A DNA stretch of 5,166 nt, taken from assembly GCA_021784975.1 (NCBI GenBank), contig JAJYGU010000169.1, positions 1 through 5,166 on the forward strand. Direction: 5' to 3'. Origin of the DNA: Planctomycetota bacterium (GTDB taxonomy: Bacteria > Planctomycetota > Planctomycetia > Pirellulales > Thermoguttaceae). The position numbers and the translations under genes are program-made. Shown here piece by piece: positions 1 through 4,328 of this stretch; within the stretch, counting starts at the first letter, position 1; each line of letters starts with the position of its first letter. The notes under the pieces are model-generated. The model was not told the DNA's origin. It was given only the letters and a program-made list of their open reading frames with translations, and ran no database searches.

Positions 1-408
1 GGGCTCAGCGCCGCGCTGAGTATGGACGCTTTTCTCCGCGGGCAGCCTCAGCCGCGGCGGAGCAAGCGCCAGCCGGTCAGCACGGGGCGCGTGAAACTCA
101 ACCTTTACGAAGCCAAGGTGCGTTCCTCGCAACACCAGCTCACCCCCCAGGAAAGCCTGCACAACCATGCAGCGGAGATCGAGCAGGGTATCACCCGCCA
201 ACAAGCAATTTACGAGGCCGGCCGCTGCCTGAACTGCGGCGCCTGCTTCGGTTGTGAAAGCTGCTGGCTGTATTGCACGCCGGGCTGCTTCTCCAAGACC
301 CGCCAACCGTCGCTGGGCGAGCCGTACTTCTCGGTCTCTCACGCCACCTGCGACGGCTGTCGAAAGTGCGCCGACGTTTGTCCCAGTGGATTTATTGAAA
401 TGCTCTAA
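1..408 (+). CDS. GltD/DsrL-like FAD/NAD(P) oxidoreductase, C-terminal part with 2x[4Fe-4S] ferredoxin domain (5' end outside window)
   Basis: The reading frame is open from the first base, so the ATG at 22 is probably internal and the gene begins upstream. The first residues (GLSAALSMDAFLRG) match the end of the nucleotide-binding domain of glutamate-synthase-small-subunit-like oxidoreductases, where a G..A..A...YLRG motif is typical. After a linker comes a ferredoxin-like domain with two sets of cluster ligands. The first is C-x2-C-x2-C-x3-C (codons about 244-276), preceded by two more cysteines in CLNCGAC. The second is C-x2-C-x2-C-x3-C-P (codons 349-381). This arrangement is known from FAD oxidoreductases such as DsrL that pass electrons between NAD(P)H and an iron-sulfur partner. 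The protein is expected to be cytoplasmic. The flavin and NAD(P) folds lie outside the window, so substrate and partner cannot be read. The stop codon is 17 bases before the APS kinase start, suggesting co-transcription. Family assignment is good; the exact function is unknown. Confidence 0.8.
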   Translation, partial: GLSAALSMDAFLRGQPQPRRSKRQPVSTGRVKLNLYEAKVRSSQHQLTPQESLHNHAAEIEQGITRQQAIYEAGRCLNCGACFGCESCWLYCTPGCFSKTRQPSLGEPYFSVSHATCDGCRKCADVCPSGFIEML

Positions 409-410
409 CG

Positions 411-417
411 AAAGGAA
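411..417 (+). promoter_or_regulatory. Ribosome binding site of the APS kinase gene
   Basis: AAAGGAA lies 8 bases before the ATG at 426, in the short gap after the upstream stop codon. It supports this start and translation from a shared transcript. Confidence 0.6.
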
Positions 418-425
418 CACGAACC

Positions 426-1064
426 ATGCGACGAGCGATCTGGATTACGGGCGTGCCGGCCTCCGGCAAGTCTGCTCTCGGCGAGCAGTTGGTGGCGAGC
501 ATGAGGAAGGTCGGCCCTCTACCGTGCGCCCTGGTGGACGCCAATGCCGTCCGCAAGCAGTTCTGGCCGCACCTGGGTCTCAGCCCCGAGGATCGGGTGG
601 TCAACGTGACCGGCATCGCCGAGCTGGCCGGCGTGTTCATTCGCGCCGGCAATGAAGTGGTGATCGCCTGCATCGCCCCCGACCGGGAAGTGCGCAACCG
701 GGCCCTGGGCATGGTGCGGGTCTCGGCCCAAAACGTGGCCGCCTACCAGGTCCACGTCATGGCCCCGCTGGAGGTCCTCAAAGGCCGAGATCAGACAGGC
801 CTCTATCGGGCCTACGACGAGGGAAGGCTGGTGGGCCTGACCGGGGTGGACGCACCCTACGAGCCGCCGTCTCCCGAAGAGGCCCTCTACATCGACACGT
901 CGAAGCTGTCCGTAGCGGACTCAGTTCGCGAGGTGCTCACCTACGTCACCCGCATTCAGCCGCACAACTGGCCCATGACAGGAAGTGAGCCGGCTTGCCG
1001 GATCTTAGGAAGCGGTGCAGGTCCTTCCCGCGGATCGACTCGAAGCGTTCTCCTCCCGATTTGA
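426..1064 (+). CDS. cysC: Adenylylsulfate (APS) kinase-like protein, divergent
   Basis: The 212-residue protein has the APS kinase layout. A P-loop GVPASGKS is at residues 9-16. DANAVR at 38-43 stands where the family has DGDNVR. SPEDRVVN at 53-60 carries the conserved Arg and Asn of the nucleotide-substrate pocket. IAPDREVR at 83-90 stands for ISPYR.DR. GLYRAYDEG and LTGVDAPYEPP at 125-148 match GLYKKAR and FTGIDSPYE.P. The known reaction is ATP-dependent 3'-phosphorylation of APS to PAPS in the cytoplasm. Several usual residues differ: the second Asp of DGD is Asn, the Ser phosphorylated in the E. coli enzyme is Ala84, and the Lys before GLY is Thr. The last ~35 residues, after LTYV, extend past the usual family end and look unconserved. 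The gene follows an iron-sulfur oxidoreductase by 17 bases. Family membership is clear, but a changed substrate or reduced activity is possible. Confidence 0.85.
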   Translation: MRRAIWITGVPASGKSALGEQLVASMRKVGPLPCALVDANAVRKQFWPHLGLSPEDRVVNVTGIAELAGVFIRAGNEVVIACIAPDREVRNRALGMVRVSAQNVAAYQVHVMAPLEVLKGRDQTGLYRAYDEGRLVGLTGVDAPYEPPSPEEALYIDTSKLSVADSVREVLTYVTRIQPHNWPMTGSEPACRILGSGAGPSRGSTRSVLLPI

Positions 1065-1205
1065 GCAATGCGAGGAGGAACAGTGGGACCGTCAGACTGA
1101 CCGGGACCAAGACTCAGGGCCGTTGGGGGCCAGTTGCGGGTAGTTGCAGGCCGCACAGGCCGCCAGTTGCGACGAAAGCGCGCACCGCCTGCGGGAGGAC
1201 GTATC

Positions 1206-1274
1206 TCGGTGGTGATAGAAGCCGACCACCCGGGCCAAGAGTCGCTGGTCGTCGGCTTCGGGGTCAAGGCGAAG
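1206..1274 (-). pseudogene. Possible remnant of a CHC2/primase-like protein gene
   Basis: On the minus strand, directly after an in-frame TAA at 1275-1277, the frame reads a protein-like segment, DPEADDQRLLARVVGFYHH (1209-1264). The pattern LL.RVV.FYH resembles a segment that follows the zinc finger in CHC2/Toprim-type primase-like proteins common in planctomycetes. This comparison is from memory. No start codon is present, and the following residues lose any resemblance before a stop at 1092-1094. If real, it is a broken fragment. Because it overlaps a hairpin, chance similarity is a serious alternative. Confidence 0.2.
1218..1259. repeat. Inverted repeat, 8 + 3 bp stem
   Basis: GAAGCCGA (1218-1225) pairs perfectly with TCGGCTTC (1252-1259). 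The stem continues with CCA (1226-1228) against TGG (1246-1248) across a three-base bulge, leaving a 17-base loop. It lies about 150 bases past the APS kinase stop and has no T-tract, so it is not a canonical terminator. Confidence 0.45.
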
Positions 1275-1403
1275 TTAAGCATTGCGGATTCCTTGCCGCA
1301 AGACGACGGTTGCCTGGCAGTTCGGCTATAGAGAGACGCAGGTTGATGCAGACTGGTGCAAACTCGACGGCACCACTGTGGGCACCTCACAAGAACCGCG
1401 CGC

Positions 1404-1504
1404 CGTAAGGTTTGGTCTGATACGACCTTACGTCAGTCACGCAGCACACTGGAAATGTGGTGCCCCAGTAATGGGGTTGCGCGTCCTCGCTTACGCTTCG
1501 GGTT
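1404..1504. repeat. Probable dispersed planctomycete-type intergenic repeat with two hairpins
   Basis: The segment opens with an exact 8-bp inverted repeat, CGTAAGGT (1404-1411) and ACCTTACG (1425-1432). It continues with a hairpin CCCCA-GTAA-TGGGG (1463-1476), whose GTAA loop is of the GNRA type. It ends with CCTCGCTTACGCTTCGGGTT (1485-1504). Read on the reverse strand, this last motif would encode N-P-K-R-K-R-G in one frame and T-R-S-V-S-E in another. I recall such peptides from many small over-predicted ORFs in planctomycete genomes, which points to a repeated non-coding sequence. The hairpins are seen directly; the repeat status is an inference. Confidence 0.45.
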
Positions 1505-1623
1505 TCGATGCGGCCGTGAATAATCCGGGTTAGCCTGGTGGGTTGGGATGAACCGAGCCCCGCCGATAGCCTGCCGCCACCGGTCACTGACGGCGGTGCT
1601 TGAAAGTCTCCCCTCGCCGGGCA

Positions 1624-2466
1624 CTAGCCGCCGTCGGAACGGGCGGGAGTCCGCGGGAAGGCGTGCTCCTTGGCCGGGAAGGCGCCGGCGCGGACCTCGT
1701 CGCGATAGCGGACGACGGCCTCGGATACCGTGGTCTTCAAGTCGGCGTAGGCCTTCACGTGGTGCGGCACCGGGCCGGAACTGAGGCCGAGCAAGTCGTG
1801 CAGCACCAGGATCTGGCCGTCGCAAGCCGAGCCGGCCCCGATGCCGATGGTGGGAATCCGCACGGTGGCGGTAATGCGGGCGGCGGATTCGGCGGGGATA
1901 CATTCCAATACGATGGCGAAGGCCCCGGCGTGCTCGGCCGCCTGGGCGTCGGCCAACAACTGCCGCTCGTCGCGCTGGACCCGGTAGCCGCCCAACTGAT
2001 GAATGCTCTGCGGTCGCAGGCCGCAATGGGCCATCACCGGGATGCCCGCCGAAACCAGAGCGGCGATCACCTCGGACTGCTCCGCCCCGCTTTCCAGCTT
2101 CACCGCTTGGCAGCGGGCCTCCTTGAGGATGCGGCCGGCGTTCTCGATGGTGCGATGGATGCCGAGGTGGAAGCTGGGAAAGGGCATATCGACCACCACC
2201 AGGGCATGCCGCACCGCCCGCCCCACCATTTCGGCGTGGTAGATCATTTCTTCCAGCGTGACCGGCAAGGTAGTGCTATGCCCTTGCACGACCATCGACA
2301 GGCTATCGCCGATGAGAATCCCTTCGACCCCGGCCGCGTCGAGCAGCCCCGCCATTGGGTAATCGTAGGCGGTCAACATGGTGATCTTCCGTCCCGCTGC
2401 CTTCATGGCCATGAACTGGGGGACGGTGATCTGAGGTTCGGGTCTCGTCGAGTCGTGGGGCGTCAT
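1624..2466 (-). CDS. panB: 3-methyl-2-oxobutanoate hydroxymethyltransferase (ketopantoate hydroxymethyltransferase)
   Basis: PanB transfers a hydroxymethyl group from 5,10-methylenetetrahydrofolate to 2-oxoisovalerate, giving ketopantoate, the first committed step of pantothenate and coenzyme A synthesis in the cytoplasm. The 280-residue protein has the full single-domain barrel with all landmark motifs: LTAYDYPMA (31-39), GDSLSM with metal ligand Asp54, QGHSTTLPVT (61-70), DMPF with metal ligand Asp93, KLE with metal ligand Glu125, GLRPQS and GGYRVQ (149-164), LEC with catalytic Glu188, and IGIGAG..CDGQILV.HD (207-224). Length is close to the E. coli enzyme (264) with a short N-terminal extension. 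No panC or panD is nearby, so it appears as a lone gene. A TACAAT box sits 6 bases before the ATG, and there is no well-spaced ribosome site, so the mRNA may be leaderless. Identification is secure. Confidence 0.96.
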   Translation of the reverse strand: MTPHDSTRPEPQITVPQFMAMKAAGRKITMLTAYDYPMAGLLDAAGVEGILIGDSLSMVVQGHSTTLPVTLEEMIYHAEMVGRAVRHALVVVDMPFPSFHLGIHRTIENAGRILKEARCQAVKLESGAEQSEVIAALVSAGIPVMAHCGLRPQSIHQLGGYRVQRDERQLLADAQAAEHAGAFAIVLECIPAESAARITATVRIPTIGIGAGSACDGQILVLHDLLGLSSGPVPHHVKAYADLKTTVSEAVVRYRDEVRAGAFPAKEHAFPRTPARSDGG

Positions 2467-2501
2467 GGCTCCATTGTAGAGGGAAGACCTAACCGTTTAC
2501 A
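2467..2501 (-). promoter_or_regulatory. Candidate panB promoter, leaderless arrangement
   Basis: On the minus strand TACAAT (2478-2473) matches the -10 consensus at five of six positions. It is followed by six bases and then the panB ATG, so transcription would start at or next to the start codon. A weak -35 candidate, TGTAAA (2501-2496), lies 17 bases further upstream. The only purine-rich site, GGAG, is two bases from the ATG, too close for a normal ribosome site. This is inferred from spacing alone. Confidence 0.4.
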
Positions 2502-2530
2502 GGGGCTGGGGCCACTTTTTGGGCCCAACG

Positions 2531-2620
2531 GGGGATCGTTCCATTTTGGTGGCGCGGGCACCATCGGGCACCATGCGAAGCATGGTCGGCATGGTCGCCA
2601 CAAAAATCGGGACAGTCCCC
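2531..2620. mobile_element. 90-bp MITE/REP-like palindromic element
   Basis: The whole stretch folds back on itself. The ends GGGG (2531-2534) and CCCC (2617-2620) pair. Further in, ATTTT (2543-2547) pairs with AAAAT (2603-2607), and GTGGCG (2549-2554) pairs exactly with CGCCAC (2596-2601). The tip is a perfect 7-bp hairpin, ACCATGC-GAA-GCATGGT (2570-2586). Mismatches and small bulges interrupt the stem. It encodes no protein. Size, terminal inverted repeats and a position between divergent genes fit a small non-autonomous element or a REP-type sequence moved by a transposase elsewhere. No clear target duplication is seen. It could influence either flanking gene, being 64 bases from the panB ATG and 93 from the next gene. 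Confidence 0.6.
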
Positions 2621-2702
2621 AGGAAATTGGCTGGCCGAGGGGGTCGCCGGGAAGTATTCTAAAGGAGGGTTTCCCACGGTTTTCGGAAACGGTTCAGAGA
2701 AC

Positions 2703-2708
2703 AGGGGG
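2703..2708 (+). promoter_or_regulatory. Ribosome binding site fixing the start of the exported protein gene
   Basis: AGGGGG lies 5 bases before the ATG at 2714. An in-frame TAA at 2660-2662 and the absence of any ATG, GTG or TTG between it and 2714 leave this as the only normal start. Confidence 0.5.
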
Positions 2709-2713
2709 TTGCT

Positions 2714-3682
2714 ATGTCCATTCGTAGCGGTCTTGTCACCTTGGGGGTCCTCGGTTTGGCAACGGCGGCCAGCGCCCAGGTGCCGTTCTCCCCGCAGCTT
2801 TACGGTTGGCAGCGGGCACAACAGTACAACCAGGCCCAGCGGCAGGCGATGGGCCAAATGCAATCGCAGCCGCACCAGGTGAACTTCACCGGCACGATTG
2901 AGAGGGCAAGCAGGGGCTATCTTCAGGTCGCTGGTGGAGACCAACAGTCTCCACCTTGGCAAGTCTATCTCACCCCTGAAACGACGATCCACCTCACCGG
3001 CACCGCCGAGTCCGATTTCTTGAAGCGCGGGCTCACCGTGGAGTTTCAGGCGGATCTGGACGCCCAGGGCAAGGGAAGCGGCGAGCTTGGCGACTTGACG
3101 CTCATCGGTCCACGCGACAAGCGGTTGGGCGTCTCCGAGGCGGCTTCGGGGGGAGTTCAAGTCGCCGCTCGCAAGGGCGCCAGCGATGGGGAACGCAAGG
3201 CCGCCAAGGCGCCCGTCCATAACGGCAGCGAGGGCAAGGGCATCGAGCCCGGTCCGCACCACGTCATCGGCCGCGTGGTGAGCTTCAACAAGAAGGACAA
3301 TCTCTTGATCGTTCAAGCCCCGCGCTCTCCGCACATCCAAGTCAAGTTGGCGGAAAGCCCGAAAATCACGGTGGACATGAGCAACCTGGCTTACGCCGCC
3401 GAGGGCGACAAGGTTACCGTGCGCGGCCTGGAGGTGCCCAACCGGACCGCGATTCAGCGACCAGCGCGGATGTTCCAGCCTCCGTTTGCACAGAATCCCC
3501 GAGGCATTCAGAACCAGATGGCCGCCCAAGGGTCGCACATCGTGCAAGCCCAAGAGGTCAAAGTCGAGAAGCTCGAGCCGCTCTCCGGCGTACGGAAAAA
3601 GGCCACTCCCCGGACTGCGCGCAAAGACGGGGCCGACCACGCGAAGAAGAAGGCGAATCGTTCGTCCAGCGCCGAGGAGTGA
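2714..3682 (+). CDS. Exported protein of unknown function with two similar beta-rich modules
   Basis: I do not recognise a named family. The 322-residue protein starts with a Sec signal peptide: MSIRS, a hydrophobic stretch to about residue 16, then ATAASA with likely cleavage after Ala21. A Gln-rich segment (32-54) follows. Residues 57-132 (FTGTIE...LTLIGP) and 183-288 (HVIGRVVS...VEKLEP) share a pattern: a G-x-[IV] strand, a short turn, L-x-V, then a V-x-L strand, a threonine/valine strand, a [GD]-x-x-V-x-V strand and a closing strand. This is the look of small OB-like or DUF5666-like modules, so a duplication is plausible. They are joined by a Lys/Gly/Ala-rich linker (about 140-180). The C-terminus (294-315) is strongly basic, suggesting binding to acidic polymers or loose disorder. 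The protein should act outside the cytoplasmic membrane. It is transcribed away from panB across the palindromic element. Coding status is solid; function is open. Confidence 0.8.
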   Translation: MSIRSGLVTLGVLGLATAASAQVPFSPQLYGWQRAQQYNQAQRQAMGQMQSQPHQVNFTGTIERASRGYLQVAGGDQQSPPWQVYLTPETTIHLTGTAESDFLKRGLTVEFQADLDAQGKGSGELGDLTLIGPRDKRLGVSEAASGGVQVAARKGASDGERKAAKAPVHNGSEGKGIEPGPHHVIGRVVSFNKKDNLLIVQAPRSPHIQVKLAESPKITVDMSNLAYAAEGDKVTVRGLEVPNRTAIQRPARMFQPPFAQNPRGIQNQMAAQGSHIVQAQEVKVEKLEPLSGVRKKATPRTARKDGADHAKKKANRSSSAEE

Positions 3683-3749
3683 GCAGAGCCGCCACGGCGA
3701 ATCGCTAGCTGCGAGCGGAGCGCGTCCGTGTTTTGGCCCTTGAAGCCAG

Positions 3750-3769
3750 TGCCTAATGTCTAACGTCGG
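3750..3769. repeat. Left copy of a 20-bp inverted repeat flanking a small gene
   Basis: Read on the minus strand this is CCGACGTTAGACATTAGGCA. It matches the copy at 4240-4259 (plus strand) at 16 of 20 positions, including an unbroken GTTAGAC that fits the integron core GTTRRRY. It overlaps the last codons of the small minus-strand gene. Confidence 0.5.
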
Positions 3770-4106
3770 ACAGTGCCCACCTGTCGAGTTTATACTCTTC
3801 AGTCCGGCGCCATCGTTCGGCAACCTCTTTGATTCGCTCTTCGTCCATTCCAGCAATCGCGTCGAAAAGCGGCGGTGGAATACGGGTAATCCAAGGCCCG
3901 TCTTCTGAGGCTTCGCGGACCATTTCCTGTTGCCGAATCGCATCTTGCACGCCGGTCCCCAAGAGGATGTTCTGAAGGGTGCCGAACTTTATGGGATCCC
4001 AATGCTTCGCTTCAATGCCGGGGAACACCTGGATTGGTATTTGTTCCAGAGAAAGCGAGGCTGCCTCTGCATCAGTGGCAGCAAATATGTCAGTGAGCGC
4101 TCCCAT
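3753..4106 (-). CDS. Small acidic hypothetical protein, MGALTDIF-type, possibly C-terminally shortened
   Basis: The frame could extend up to an ATG at 4238, but I place the start at the ATG at 4106. GAGGAGAG sits 9 bases before it, and the protein from here (MGALTDIFAATDAEAASL...) resembles small uncharacterised bacterial proteins I recall with the same opening. The upstream residues look like untranslated DNA. The 117-residue product has no signal peptide or membrane segment. It contains a GIEAKHWDPIKFGTLQNIL segment (residues 30-48), a GPWITRIPPPLFDAIAGM segment (70-87) and a charged helix rich in Glu and Arg near the end. I know no function for it. Related proteins, as I remember them, continue some 20-30 residues past the point matching ALSDVRH, so the stop inside the flanking repeat may be a truncation. 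The gene runs in the same direction as the glycosidase gene but after a likely terminator, and appears to be its own unit. Confidence 0.6.
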   Translation of the reverse strand: MGALTDIFAATDAEAASLSLEQIPIQVFPGIEAKHWDPIKFGTLQNILLGTGVQDAIRQQEMVREASEDGPWITRIPPPLFDAIAGMDEERIKEVAERWRRTEEYKLDRWALSDVRH

Positions 4107-4115
4107 TTCAGTCGG

Positions 4116-4123
4116 CTCTCCTC
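4116..4123 (-). promoter_or_regulatory. Ribosome binding site deciding the start of the small hypothetical gene
   Basis: The minus strand reads GAGGAGAG, 9 bases from the ATG at 4106. None of the upstream in-frame ATGs seems to have a comparable site, which argues for the shorter protein. Confidence 0.55.
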
Positions 4124-4239
4124 GCTTGTCGATTGACTCCGGGTCGCAGTGGCGATCGCTCGTCGGCGAACTATTCGCGTGGGTCATCAGCCGGATTGTT
4201 AACCTCCGTGTTGAACAAGGCGGGGAGGATGGCGCCATG

Positions 4240-4259
4240 CCGGCGTTAGACGCTAGTCA
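4240..4259. repeat. Right copy of the 20-bp inverted repeat
   Basis: The plus strand reads CCGGCGTTAGACGCTAGTCA. It matches the left copy (minus strand, 3750-3769) at 16 of 20 positions, bounding a 510-bp segment with the small gene inside. It lies 12 bases from the hairpin that follows the glycosidase gene. Confidence 0.5.
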
Positions 4260-4271
4260 GCCTCTTTTGTA

Positions 4272-4306
4272 GGGCGGCACGGGTTGGTCTCAAGCCGTCG
4301 CCGCCC
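4272..4306 (-). terminator. Strong hairpin downstream of the glycosidase gene, probable terminator
   Basis: GGGCGGC (4272-4278) pairs perfectly with GCCGCCC (4300-4306). Inside, ACGG (4279-4282) pairs with CCGT (4295-4298) after a one-base bulge, and TTG (4284-4286) pairs with CAA (4291-4293) around a GTCT loop. That gives 14 pairs in total. It starts 22 bases past the glycosidase stop codon. No T-run follows on the minus strand, so it may be a U-less terminator or a 3'-end stabiliser. Confidence 0.5.
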
Positions 4307-4328
4307 CGATGCGGCAGGTGGCCCAGCG

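Larger units (their letters stand above)
1065..1623. other. Long gap between convergent genes; no convincing gene
   Basis: These 559 bases separate the APS kinase gene from panB, which point at each other. Open frames here are short, lack good ribosome sites and show no family I recognise, except one coding-like remnant at about 1206-1274 on the minus strand. The stretch holds inverted repeats at 1218-1259, 1404-1432, 1462-1477 and 1574-1596, plus a probable dispersed planctomycete repeat ending near 1505. A structured non-coding element or decayed insertion fits better than a gene. Confidence 0.5.

Noticed and set aside
1073..1100. AGGAGGAA followed by GTG just after the APS kinase stop
   Set aside because: The frame ends after five codons, so no gene starts here.
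956..1408. Overlapping open frames on both strands after the APS kinase
   Set aside because: No good ribosome sites and low-complexity Arg/Pro/Ser composition; treated as non-coding.
1574..1596. CCGCC...GGCGG hairpin just downstream of panB as its terminator
   Set aside because: The stem has only five firm pairs, the loop is 13 bases, and no T-run follows on the minus strand.
1433..2026. 197-codon open frame on the minus strand overlapping panB
   Set aside because: It is very Arg/Gly/Pro-rich, lies in another frame of panB, and shows no family motif; a typical high-GC shadow.
1600..2727. 375-codon plus-strand open frame opposite panB
   Set aside because: It is antisense to the clearly conserved panB and crosses the palindromic element; composition is rich in His, Gly and Arg with no domain.
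3716..3734. CGGA-GCGCG-TCCG followed by TGTTTT after the exported-protein gene, as a terminator
   Set aside because: A four-pair stem is too weak to call.
2489..3943. 484-codon minus-strand open frame opposite the exported-protein gene
   Set aside because: The opposite strand has a signal peptide and ordered modules; this frame runs through the palindrome and an intergenic gap with no recognisable domain.
4107..4238. N-terminal extension of the small hypothetical protein up to an ATG at 4238
   Set aside because: The best ribosome site points to the ATG at 4106, and the extension includes that site as codons and looks non-coding.
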